Part shown: in pieces, positions 7,369 through 14,811 of the stretch
Numbering within the stretch: position 1 is the stretch's first letter
Layout: every line of letters begins with the position of its first letter
Source: Pseudobacteriovorax antillogorgiicola
GTDB taxonomy: Bacteria > Bdellovibrionota_B > Oligoflexia > Oligoflexales > RGVZ01
DNA length: 31,196 bases
Direction of reading: 5' to 3'
Assembly: GCA_945897695.1 (NCBI GenBank)
Contig: CAMDGW010000003.1
Span: 1 to 31,196, forward strand
The notes under the pieces: generated by a model
Told to the model about the DNA's origin: nothing
The model's input: the letters and a program-made list of their open reading frames with translations, nothing else
Database searches by the model: none
Translations under genes and position numbers: made by a program

Positions 7369-9225
7369 ATGACGGCGTCTCTCGACGATGTAAAACAGCG
7401 AATCAAGTTACGAGTTCCGATTGATCAATTGATCGGTGAAACGGTGACACTCGTACGTCGCGGCGCAAGTATCACGGCCTGCTGTCCGTTTCATGCAGAG
7501 AAATCTCCAAGCTTTCACATCTATCCGGATAATCATTATTACTGTTTTGGCTGCAAGGAAACTGGCGATGCCATCACGTTTGTTCGCAAGACCAGGGAAA
7601 TGTCGTTTATTGAATCGTTAAAGTTTCTCGCTAGTAAATACGGAATTGAAGCACCAGAGCTTGAAGAGTCGGAGTCACTAAAGCGTCGACGCGGTGAACA
7701 GGCAGCACTCAGTCAAATGATGGCTGCAGCTCAAGATTTTTTTAAAACGGAATTTAAAAGTCCGCGCGGAGCAGAGGCCAAAGCTTATCTGCAGAGTCGC
7801 GGCTTTACCGATGAAAATATCGATAAATTTGGTTTTGGTTTGACGCCAACAGAGGGGTTTGGATTGGTCAAACATTTGCGAGGACTTGGATTTCGCGAAG
7901 ATGACATGATTCGAGCAAGTCTGGCGGTGTTAAGTACAAAATCAGGACGTCCCTATGATTTTTTCCGAGAGCGTATCATGATTCCAATACGCGATGTGCA
8001 GGGGCGGGTTATTGCGTTTGGTGGGCGAACAACTGTAAATGATCCAGCCAAATACAAAAACAGTGGAAGCACTCCGCTTTTTGACAAGTCGGGAGTTTTG
8101 TTTGGTCTGGATCATGCCCGTGAGGCTGTAAAAGATAAAAGGCAGGCTCTCATCGTAGAGGGCTACATGGATGCCCTATGTCTTTGGCAAGAAGGTTTTC
8201 ATTATGTTGTTGCTTCCATGGGGACGGCCTTGACAGTCCGACAATTGAAATTGCTTTATCAACAGACTAAGGTCTCAGATGTCATCATCCTCTTTGACGG
8301 TGATGCACCGGGACAAAAGGCCACTTTAGATGCCATCGATGTTGTTCTCGAGGTCCCCGATCTGCGCGTCAAGGCAGCAAAACTTGTTGGTGGCGAAGAT
8401 CCAGACACGTTTGTCCGCAAACAAGGTGCCGAGGGGCTTGAAAGGATCATTCAAAACTCCGTGGATTTGATTGACGTGGCAATTGGCTCAAAGTTAAGGG
8501 GAATTAGTCCGGCCGCCATCCCCACGGTGGTTACTAAGGATTTTGTACCTTGGCTATCGAGGGTTACAGACCCAATTAAGCGGGGCTACCTGGTTAATCG
8601 GATTTTCGGATTGACGGGCGTTCCTGTCGACGCAATTAACCGGCAGTTGCGGTCGTTTCACCTGACACCATCTCCTGGGATGCACTTAATGCGCCGTTTG
8701 GATGGTGCTGCGGTAAGGGAGTCTGCCGATGGTGAAGAAAGACCGAAAGTTCTTCCCACAAGAGACCTGGCTCCCATCGAGAAGGGATTTTTAGGGAACA
8801 TATACTTCGCCCAGCCCGGTGAGATTGATCCTGGGACCACGGGGGCATTCATCTCAAAGGAGCTGATGCTTGAACCACTCTGGGATCAATTTGCAAAACA
8901 GGTTGTGCAATGCCATGCTGAGGGGGGCGTACCCACAGAAAAGGCTGAATTTTTGGCCTATTATTCCAGTGAAGAGGTTAAAATTCTTGCTGCCATCACG
9001 GAGCTGTCGCCAGATTCATTTGCGACCGATAATCGCAAAAAAACCCTTGAGCGGCTTGTTGTGGAGCAAAAACGAAGTAACATTCAACAGTCCATAGCGT
9101 TGCTGAAGCGCCAGGTTCAGCTGGCATCCAGTCAGTCCCCGGAGGAAGTCCCTGGATTTTTGGCTGAAGTTATGGCGCTAACCCAAAGTTTATCGGCCCT
9201 GGACCGCTCTCTCAGTGACCGCTGA
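7369..9225 (+). CDS. dnaG: DNA primase
   Basis: A 618-residue replicative primase. The N-terminal CHC2 zinc finger has ligands C39, H42, C59 and C62 (CPFH ... CFGC). The TOPRIM catalytic centre shows EGYMD at 264-268 and FDGD at 309-312. A C-terminal helicase-interacting region follows from about 440 and is poorly conserved, as usual. It synthesises the RNA primers for lagging-strand replication together with DnaB. AAAGGTG precedes the ATG, 142 bases after rpsU and beyond its terminator. The yqeY gene found in some similar clusters is absent. Confidence 0.97.
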   Translation: MTASLDDVKQRIKLRVPIDQLIGETVTLVRRGASITACCPFHAEKSPSFHIYPDNHYYCFGCKETGDAITFVRKTREMSFIESLKFLASKYGIEAPELEESESLKRRRGEQAALSQMMAAAQDFFKTEFKSPRGAEAKAYLQSRGFTDENIDKFGFGLTPTEGFGLVKHLRGLGFREDDMIRASLAVLSTKSGRPYDFFRERIMIPIRDVQGRVIAFGGRTTVNDPAKYKNSGSTPLFDKSGVLFGLDHAREAVKDKRQALIVEGYMDALCLWQEGFHYVVASMGTALTVRQLKLLYQQTKVSDVIILFDGDAPGQKATLDAIDVVLEVPDLRVKAAKLVGGEDPDTFVRKQGAEGLERIIQNSVDLIDVAIGSKLRGISPAAIPTVVTKDFVPWLSRVTDPIKRGYLVNRIFGLTGVPVDAINRQLRSFHLTPSPGMHLMRRLDGAAVRESADGEERPKVLPTRDLAPIEKGFLGNIYFAQPGEIDPGTTGAFISKELMLEPLWDQFAKQVVQCHAEGGVPTEKAEFLAYYSSEEVKILAAITELSPDSFATDNRKKTLERLVVEQKRSNIQQSIALLKRQVQLASSQSPEEVPGFLAEVMALTQSLSALDRSLSDR

Positions 9226-9233
9226 ACGAGTGA

Positions 9234-9260
9234 TTTCATACCGCAAGAATTGTTATGAAA
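9234..9260. repeat. Short inverted repeat after dnaG
   Basis: TTTCATA (9234-9240) and TATGAAA (9254-9260) are perfect complements separated by 13 bases, just after the dnaG stop. The spacing would suit a dimeric regulator or a small RNA hairpin; no function is known. Confidence 0.2.
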
Positions 9261-9282
9261 GACTCTTAGGCACAAATCTTGC

Positions 9283-9307
9283 AAACCCTTGTGGTGCTTG
9301 GGTTTTT
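9283..9307 (+). terminator. Possible weak terminator after dnaG
   Basis: AAACCC (9283-9288) can pair with GGGTTT (9300-9305), and the T run extends to 9307. The six-base stem with three GC pairs is weak, so partial read-through into rpoD would be expected. Confidence 0.3.
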
Positions 9308-9308
9308 G

Positions 9309-9337
9309 TTGCAAGTCTTGGGGATTGTGGATAGTAT
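9309..9337 (+). promoter_or_regulatory. Candidate sigma-70 promoter for rpoD
   Basis: TTGCAA (9309-9314) and TAGTAT (9332-9337) are separated by exactly 17 bases and lie about 120 bases upstream of the rpoD start, after the possible dnaG terminator. This would give rpoD its own transcription, as internal promoters do in other macromolecular synthesis operons. Predicted from sequence only. Confidence 0.45.
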
Positions 9338-9455
9338 CGGACGCTTATCTCTTTAACGCCCGCTGGCGGTGAACGCGTACGGCTGTTATTGCTGATCATT
9401 CAAATGTGCTTCGTCTTTTGAGTTCAAATATTTTTTATTTTTTTTGAGGCGATAC

Positions 9456-11804
9456 ATGGCCAAGACGACCAAGGCAAAATCGAAGACAACATCCAAAGGC
9501 ACTGCGCCCAAAGTGCAGGCACAACCTTTGAAGAAACCAGCATCGAAAGTTGCCGCAAAGGGCCTGTCCCTCAAGACAAGTAAGCCAGCAGCAAAATCAC
9601 CGACTGTGATGGCGGCGACAAAAAAGCCCGCAGCGAAAAAGTCGGCAGCTAAACCTGCTTCTAAACCAGTTAAGAAAGTGGCGGCGCCCGCGAAGAAGCA
9701 AGTGGTTGCAAAACCTGCTGCAGCGAAAGCACCTCAAAAACCATTGGCGGTCAAAGAGGCTATTAAGCCGACGGCTAAGCCACCAGCAAAGCCTGCTGTG
9801 AAGTCAGTTGCGAAGCCAATGGCAAAGCCTGAGGTGGTCGTGGCTGCGGTTGCTCCCGCAATAGAGGCTCCAGCAACTGAGCAACCTCGTCGTGGACGTC
9901 CACCAAAGTCTGCTGCAGGAGTGGATGCAAAACCACAAACTGCAGAGGTTAAAGTACCAGGACGCAGAGGTCGTCCGCCAAAAAATCCCTTACTTGATAT
10001 TCCCGGCATCACTGGCGGAAAATCCGGTGGCTTGGAACTTCATAAAATTATCGAAGGACTTGCCAAACAATTCAAAAAAGCCGGTACAGTGGCCTTCAAA
10101 GATATTGAAGCTGCTTTTCCCAAAGGATCCATTAATCAAGACCTTTTGGACGACGTTATCGTCTCTCTTCAAGACCGTGGCATCGAAATCGCAGACCGTC
10201 GCGGTGCTGCGGGACTTCGCAAAGGGGCCTCCGGCGAAGACGAGATGATTGGCGGGATGGATGAAGATGGAGAAATTGGATCGGATATTGAAGCTGGAGA
10301 TACAGAGGCCGAAGAGGGTGCCGAGGCTCCTGCAGAATTTGATGCTTCAGATGCGGCCATTGGTAAGTCCAATGACCCTGTAAGAATTTATCTTCGCAAG
10401 ATGGGTGCGGTCGCATTGCTTTCCCGCGAAGGCGAAGTCGTTATCGCAAAGAAAATTGAAAATGAAGAGAACCGCATACTTGAGCGTGTTCTTGGATTCC
10501 AAATCGGCATGGATGCGATCATCAACACCGCAAAAGCGTTTGTTGCTAACGAAGTTCGAATGAAAGCTTTCATCAAAGGTTTTGACGATGATGAGGCTAG
10601 CAATAACGAGCAGGAACACTTCGAGAAGGTCCGTCTTCAAACAGTCGAATTCCTAAAGATTCATGATGAATTTGAAGCTGCAGCAAAAAAGGCCGCAACC
10701 AACCCAAAATTGGTGGCAAAAGTCGATGCTGTTCGCGAGCGTATTTTTAGCGGCCTCAAGGACCTGAATATTAACCGTAAGATGCTTGCTAGTATTATCA
10801 ATCAGATGGCGCAGTATGCAAATGCGGCGCGTGAAGCCCGTCAAGATATGGAGTACTATGCTCGCCGTCTTCAGACGAACGTGGAAGAGCTAGGCAAATA
10901 TATTGGCGCAGGAAACTCCAAGCCGTTTGGCTCGGCTGGTGATCGTGAATGGCTCCGTATTGTCCGTAATTTCCAAGCTGCTCAGGATACGATTCAGCGT
11001 GTGCAGCATCAAACTGCAATGACGCTCGACGACCTCGCATCGGCTCACAAAGATTTAGCGGCGATGCATCAGGCGGCAGAAAGTGCCAAGCGTGAGCTTG
11101 TTGAGGCAAACCTTCGTTTGGTTGTTTCGATTGCGAAAAAATACACTAACCGCGGTCTGCAGTTCCTGGATCTGATTCAGGAAGGGAATATCGGCTTGAT
11201 GAAGGCCGTCGAGAAATTTGAATATCGTCGTGGTTACAAATTCTCAACCTATGCAACATGGTGGATTCGCCAAGCGATCACTCGTGCGATAGCTGACCAG
11301 GCGCGTACGATCCGTATCCCCGTCCACATGATTGAAACAATCAACAAAATGATTCGTACCAGCCGTTTCCTTGTTCAGGAAATGGGTCGTGAACCGACAC
11401 CGGAAGAAATCGCGGCGCGTATGGATCTTTCTGTCGATAAAGTTCGCAAGGTTCTCAAAATTGCTGTTGAACCGATCTCCCTTGAGACTCCGATTGGTGA
11501 AGAGGAAGATAACCATATTGGGGACTTCCTTGAGGATAAATCTCAGTCAAGTCCAAGCGAAAGCGTGATGACGGGAAGCTTGTCTGAGCAGACTCGCAAA
11601 GCGCTGGCTACTTTAACGCCACGTGAAGAAAAAGTTCTTCGTATGCGATTTGGTATTGCCGAACGCAGTGATCATACCCTAGAAGAAGTAGGTCAGAACT
11701 TCGACGTGACCCGTGAACGAATTCGTCAGATTGAGGCGAAAGCGCTCCGGAAGCTTCGTCACCCTAGCCGCAGCAAGAAATTGCGTGCGTTTATTGAGGG
11801 ATGA
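9456..11804 (+). CDS. rpoD: RNA polymerase primary sigma factor with H1-like, AT-hook N-terminal extension
   Basis: A 782-residue primary sigma factor; E. coli RpoD has 613. Residues 1-140 are almost only Lys, Ala, Pro and Val in KPA/AAK repeats resembling histone H1 tails. Two identical AT-hook motifs RRGRPPK follow at 145-151 and 170-176. Region 1.1 lies at about 193-255, then an acidic stretch at about 265-300, region 1.2 from N306, a long non-conserved region, region 2 from about E547 (RLVVSIAKKY, the GNIGLMKAVEKFEY core element and the YATWWIRQAI -10 reading helix), region 3, and the region 4 helix-turn-helix at about 742-770. I use the ATG at 9456, with GAGG six bases upstream; a TTG at 9444 overlaps that site. 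The catalytically important parts are intact, so the extension is an addition rather than a frameshift. Confidence 0.96.
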   Translation: MAKTTKAKSKTTSKGTAPKVQAQPLKKPASKVAAKGLSLKTSKPAAKSPTVMAATKKPAAKKSAAKPASKPVKKVAAPAKKQVVAKPAAAKAPQKPLAVKEAIKPTAKPPAKPAVKSVAKPMAKPEVVVAAVAPAIEAPATEQPRRGRPPKSAAGVDAKPQTAEVKVPGRRGRPPKNPLLDIPGITGGKSGGLELHKIIEGLAKQFKKAGTVAFKDIEAAFPKGSINQDLLDDVIVSLQDRGIEIADRRGAAGLRKGASGEDEMIGGMDEDGEIGSDIEAGDTEAEEGAEAPAEFDASDAAIGKSNDPVRIYLRKMGAVALLSREGEVVIAKKIENEENRILERVLGFQIGMDAIINTAKAFVANEVRMKAFIKGFDDDEASNNEQEHFEKVRLQTVEFLKIHDEFEAAAKKAATNPKLVAKVDAVRERIFSGLKDLNINRKMLASIINQMAQYANAAREARQDMEYYARRLQTNVEELGKYIGAGNSKPFGSAGDREWLRIVRNFQAAQDTIQRVQHQTAMTLDDLASAHKDLAAMHQAAESAKRELVEANLRLVVSIAKKYTNRGLQFLDLIQEGNIGLMKAVEKFEYRRGYKFSTYATWWIRQAITRAIADQARTIRIPVHMIETINKMIRTSRFLVQEMGREPTPEEIAARMDLSVDKVRKVLKIAVEPISLETPIGEEEDNHIGDFLEDKSQSSPSESVMTGSLSEQTRKALATLTPREEKVLRMRFGIAERSDHTLEEVGQNFDVTRERIRQIEAKALRKLRHPSRSKKLRAFIEG

Positions 11805-11824
11805 TCTGATTCCATTTGAAATTA

Positions 11825-11855
11825 CGATGCTCCCAATTGGGGGCGTCGCAATTTT
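11825..11855 (+). terminator. Hairpin between rpoD and tRNA, probable terminator
   Basis: CGATGCTCCC (11825-11834) pairs with GGGGGCGTCG (11839-11848), two of the pairs being G-U, around the loop AATT. It is followed by CAATTTT. The T run is short, so this may also act as a processing structure for the tRNA only 5 bases downstream. Confidence 0.45.
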
Positions 11856-11860
11856 GGTGG

Positions 11861-11936
11861 GGGCTCATAGCTCAGTGGTTAGAGCAGCGGTCTCATAAAC
11901 CGCTGGTCCCTGGTTCAAGTCCAGGTGGGCCCACCA
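11861..11936 (+). tRNA. tRNA with CAU anticodon, probably tRNA-Ile2 (lysidine-modified)
   Basis: A complete 76-base cloverleaf with encoded CCA. The acceptor stem is GGGCTCA against TGGGCCC with one G-U pair, and the D stem is GCTC/GAGC. The anticodon stem is GCGGT/ACCGC with loop CTCATAA, anticodon CAT at 11894-11896. The T arm is CCTGG-TTCAAGT-CCAGG. CAU could mean elongator Met or Ile2. The D-arm AGCTCAGTGGTTAGAGCAG and the GGTTCAAGTCCAG T-arm resemble E. coli tRNA-Ile2 more than tRNA-Met, and position 4 is C as in Ile2. In that case TilS would convert C34 to lysidine so that it reads AUA. It is not the initiator, which has a different acceptor end. Confidence 0.9.
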
Positions 11937-11981
11937 CCGCTTTCCGATTGTCTGTTTTTCATTGATAAGTCGTCAGACTTT

Positions 11982-12029
11982 GCCCGTGCCTCGGTCATGT
12001 ACATTTGAGTACACTCCCTGGGCTCGGGC
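11982..12029. repeat. Large imperfect inverted repeat downstream of the tRNA
   Basis: The outer arms 11982-11994 and 12017-12029 pair over 13 positions with two mismatches and one G-U. An inner stem TGTAC/GTACA (11998-12002, 12009-12013) closes a six-base loop. The element is followed by a pyrimidine-rich stretch without a T run. It could end the tRNA transcript or be a mobile palindromic unit; its function is not determined. Confidence 0.4.
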
Positions 12030-12112
12030 ATTGTCTTTCTTGTCTCAATAAAAAATAGAAGATGTGGTACCGCGCTTTCGCAGAAAACCATGAAGGTGGG
12101 AGCAAAGTTAAA

Positions 12113-12817
12113 ATGAATCAAATTAAGACGGCAATTGTAACGGCTTCAGGCAAAGGGATGGGTGCAGCCTGCGCTAGGCACCTTCATGAGATTGGTTACA
12201 AACTGGCGCTGCTATCTCCTTCAGGATCAGCCGAGTCACTTGCAAGGGAATTTGACGGTATTGGCATAACAGGCAGTGTCACCGAGCCAGGAGACTTGGA
12301 GCGATTAGTCAACGAGACGTTGAGCAGATATGGTCGTATCGATGCGGTTGTGAATAATACGGGACACCCACCGAAAGGTGACCTTCTGGAAATATCGAGC
12401 GACGACTGGCATCTGGGATTAGACATGATGCTCATGAACGTCATCAACATTAGTAAACTTGTTGTTCCAGTGATGGCAAAACAAGGTGGTGGTTCGATTG
12501 TCAATATCTCGACAGCTGCAGCCAGGGAACCAAACTTAAAATTCCCCGTGTCTTCAGTTATAAGAGCCAGCTTGGGATCATTTACCAAATTATTCGCAGA
12601 GCGTTATGCATCTAAAAATATTCGCATGAACAATGTTCTGCCAGGCATGATCGACTCCTTTCCTGTGAATCAGGATTTTTTGAATAAAATTCCGATGCAG
12701 CGTTATGGTACCGTCGAAGAAGTGGCAAGGTTGGTTTGCTTTTTAGCATCTGAGGAAAGTTCTTATATAACTGGTCAGAGCATCGCTATCGATGGTGGCT
12801 TGACGAAAAGCATGTAA
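12113..12817 (+). CDS. Atypical short-chain dehydrogenase/reductase-family protein
   Basis: A 234-residue Rossmann-fold protein. The nucleotide-binding motif is TASGKGMG (residues 11-18), a variant of TGxxxGxG, and NNTG stands for the usual NNAG. SIVNIS is the catalytic-serine strand, and NNVLPG plus the C-terminal YITGQSIAIDGG complete the family pattern. Where the catalytic YxxxK should be, the sequence reads SSVIRASL, so Tyr and Lys appear replaced by Ser and Arg. A normal hydride-transfer mechanism is therefore doubtful, although a subgroup of SDR-like proteins shares this change. I use the ATG at 12113 because the fold starts there and AAGGTGGGAG lies upstream; an in-frame ATG at 12062 adds 17 unconserved residues. 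It stands alone after the tRNA, with a decayed gene downstream on the other strand. Confidence 0.85.
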   Translation: MNQIKTAIVTASGKGMGAACARHLHEIGYKLALLSPSGSAESLAREFDGIGITGSVTEPGDLERLVNETLSRYGRIDAVVNNTGHPPKGDLLEISSDDWHLGLDMMLMNVINISKLVVPVMAKQGGGSIVNISTAAAREPNLKFPVSSVIRASLGSFTKLFAERYASKNIRMNNVLPGMIDSFPVNQDFLNKIPMQRYGTVEEVARLVCFLASEESSYITGQSIAIDGGLTKSM

Positions 12818-12854
12818 GCAGACGATCGATAACGGGACGGTCTGCCGACAAATT

Positions 12855-13055
12855 GGAGGCATTACGATAGAATCCTGGGGATAGGTAGCTTCATGCACCC
12901 CAAGTGGCCGCGGCGCGCCGCAGAGCATCGTGAAACTCAAGATTCAGAAATCCCCTGAGAGGATTTTGCGCAACGAATTCCTTTAGCGGACCTTGCGGAA
13001 TCAGGAACTCTCTGGTCTTGGTAATTGTGTCATCAATTTTAAAAGAGGATGTCAT
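12855..13055 (-). pseudogene. Truncated DabA-like (DUF2309) gene, 5' remnant
   Basis: From an ATG at 13055 a 54-codon frame runs to a TGA at 12891-12893. Its end contains IPQGPLKEFVAQNPLRGF and then FHDALRRAAATWG, strongly resembling the N-terminus of DUF2309 proteins (probable inorganic carbon transporter subunit DabA), where 'PL..F..NPL..F..L.F..A' is conserved. After the TGA the same frame continues with SYLSPGFYR, which also fits the family, so the TGA looks like a nonsense change (CGA to TGA would explain it). Similarity then fades near 12855 and the frame runs into the 3' end of the SDR gene. Intact family proteins have 800-1000 residues, so this is a non-functional relic. Recognition is from memory of the family pattern. 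Confidence 0.55.
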
Positions 13056-13292
13056 GTATCACGTCTCAGTTGAATTCCAAGAGCCTGATGGTACAGCAAG
13101 ACTTTTGTATTGTGAAACTGTCTTAAATTTGTGCTCAGTATATTAATAACGCAGGAATTGATTTTTTTTTAAACAGATTAATGTTTGGTTAACGGGCCAA
13201 ATAATTTGACTTGGACAGTTAGAAAAGGTGACAATGATAGGAAAGAAACTTCTGAAAGAATTGTCATTGAGCTTGAACGGTTAAGGGTATTT
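13056..13292. other. Intergenic region upstream of the nuclease gene
   Basis: A short plus-strand frame of 30 codons starts at 13054 after AAGAGG, but it overlaps the DabA remnant and has no family resemblance; I do not call it. An AT-rich stretch at about 13110-13180 with a run of nine T's is a likely promoter area for the nuclease gene, but I cannot define -35 and -10 boxes with confidence. Confidence 0.3.
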
Positions 13293-14267
13293 GTGAACCT
13301 ACGTTTTTCTAACAAGCTTATGTCTATGGCCCTAGCCCTAGCGTCTCTGTCTTTTGCAGGCGCTATTTATGGTGGGGTCGTCGTCGGTGATACTCCGATT
13401 GATGACAATCCTCAGGTTGTTCTTGGATTGCCCACCTCCGTAAACGACTCCTCAATCACGGTGAGTCGAAAACAATATGTTATCAGTTGGAACTTTGAGC
13501 GACGAATACCAGAATGGGTTGCCTGGAGTTTGAACAAAAGGCTTCTGGGTTCTGTCACTCGTTCAAATGTTTTCCGTCTCGATAGGGATTTGGACGAGGC
13601 CCTTGTTGATCAGGAGCTTGATTCTGTCGGCCCGAGTGATTACAAAGGATCCTGCCTAGATCGTGGGCACCAGGTGCCAAGTGGAGACAGGACGGCAACT
13701 GATCCTGACAACGAATCAACATTTCTTATGAGTAATATCATGCCGCAGTCGGCGCACTTAAACCGCCGCACCTGGGTCAGCCTTGAAAGATTTCTTCGAC
13801 GCCAGGTTCTTGAGAATAATCAGATTGTGCAGATCTACGCCGGCGCTATACCAGAGGCTCAGGGCAATGGGATCGGCCCGAAAAAAGATATTCACGTGCC
13901 AGCGGCCAACTTCAAGGTGGCTGTCTTTATGCCCAATCCTAAAGCTAAAATTCAGAAGACTCGTTTTTTTGTCGTCAATTTCCCAAATGTGACCAGCAAG
14001 GGAACCAATCCAGTCAAAGACCACAAGCAGGCGTGTTGGGACTCCGAGCATACGGTGCGATTGGATGAGTCCAATAGACAGCCTCTTTGGCGTGACCATC
14101 TGAGCAAATTAAACTCCGTAGAAAAGCACTCCGGCTTAAAGTTTGATTTTCTTGCCGATGCTCACGAAATGATGGCTGCGGAAGTTGACCAGCTGATATC
14201 AGAAGAAAATCGGCGTTATTTCAATCAGGGTGTTCACCTGTACCTGCAATCTCCGGCCTCAAACTAA
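13293..14267 (+). CDS. Secreted DNA/RNA non-specific endonuclease (NucA/DRGH family)
   Basis: A 324-residue protein when started at the GTG at 13293, where AAGGG sits five bases upstream and a signal peptide (NLRFSNKL... to about residue 24) follows at once. A longer frame from 13185 would put 36 unconserved residues before the signal. The catalytic signature DRGHQVPSGDRT begins at Asp123 with the general-base His126. The metal-binding Asn lies in the following SNIMPQSAHLNRRTW block, typical of beta-beta-alpha metal nucleases such as NucA and Serratia nuclease. It should degrade DNA and RNA outside the cytoplasm. Its stop overlaps by four bases the stop of the convergent gene on the minus strand. 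Confidence 0.9.
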   Translation: MNLRFSNKLMSMALALASLSFAGAIYGGVVVGDTPIDDNPQVVLGLPTSVNDSSITVSRKQYVISWNFERRIPEWVAWSLNKRLLGSVTRSNVFRLDRDLDEALVDQELDSVGPSDYKGSCLDRGHQVPSGDRTATDPDNESTFLMSNIMPQSAHLNRRTWVSLERFLRRQVLENNQIVQIYAGAIPEAQGNGIGPKKDIHVPAANFKVAVFMPNPKAKIQKTRFFVVNFPNVTSKGTNPVKDHKQACWDSEHTVRLDESNRQPLWRDHLSKLNSVEKHSGLKFDFLADAHEMMAAEVDQLISEENRRYFNQGVHLYLQSPASN

Positions 14268-14677
14268 TCTGCACCATGAAGAATGCACCGAAGTCCGTCA
14301 TACTTCGCCTGAGGTTTTGACTTTGTTTGTAGAGTGCCAATACGAATTGCATGGGAGTCCCTTCCGAATTCTCGCGGGAGCTGAAGGCGCACTCCTTCCC
14401 CGGAATAAATTTCTAGTTTTTCTGTCGATATTTGTGAGACCGGAATATCAGCTTTTATAAGTTCGTCGTCTATGCCCCAGCTCAGCTTGAAGATCTTGTG
14501 GGGATAAAAGTTGACGATCACAAATATGTGATCATCTTGGCACTCGAGTGCCGCATAGCGCTCCGGAAAATCCAGGACAGCGCCGAAAGCGAATTCCTTA
14601 GTCCCCATGATGAAAAGCATCAGCATCCAGCGGATCATGGCCATAGCTTTGTAAACTTGGATATTCAGTAACGTCAT
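14264..14677 (-). CDS. Small exported protein, unknown function
   Basis: A 137-residue protein with a long hydrophobic N-terminal segment, Met-rich, at about residues 12-32, probably a signal peptide. AAGGA lies 11 bases before the ATG; an internal ATG at codon 12 is an alternative start. The mature part has two cysteines (in LECQDD and near the C-terminus in RCILHG) that could form a disulfide. No family recognised. It converges tail to tail with the nuclease gene and is divergent from the PLD-PAP2 operon. Confidence 0.5.
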   Translation of the reverse strand: MTLLNIQVYKAMAMIRWMLMLFIMGTKEFAFGAVLDFPERYAALECQDDHIFVIVNFYPHKIFKLSWGIDDELIKADIPVSQISTEKLEIYSGEGVRLQLPREFGRDSHAIRIGTLQTKSKPQAKYDGLRCILHGAD

Positions 14678-14718
14678 GATGATTCAAAATCCTTCCTAGC
14701 TCTGTTTCTGCGCGGCCC

Positions 14719-14746
14719 TTGAAAGCGAATTATGGTAAAATATAAC
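14719..14746 (+). promoter_or_regulatory. Candidate sigma-70 promoter of the PLD-PAP2 operon
   Basis: TTGAAA (14719-14724) and TATAAC (14741-14746) are 16 bases apart in an AT-rich stretch about 65 bases upstream of the phospholipase-like start. Predicted from sequence only. Confidence 0.4.
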
Positions 14747-14811
14747 AATTGTCAGCTTTGAAATGGTCGATTCTGCAAATGTCAGTCAGCGACAGGTGGA
14801 GAGCTTTAGAG

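Noticed and set aside
9734..10012. 92-codon frame antisense to the rpoD N-terminus
   Set aside because: The Gly/Ala-rich translation mirrors the Lys/Ala/Pro repeat; the sense frame continues into a complete sigma factor.
11861..11936. tRNA as an attachment site of an integrated element
   Set aside because: No integrase gene lies nearby and I did not see a second copy of the tRNA 3' end in the window.
11915..12121. 68-codon minus-strand frame over the tRNA 3' end and the palindrome
   Set aside because: It overlaps the T arm of the tRNA and the SDR start region; no family resemblance.
13054..13146. 30-codon plus-strand frame after AAGAGG
   Set aside because: It overlaps the DabA remnant start and is too short to support without conservation.
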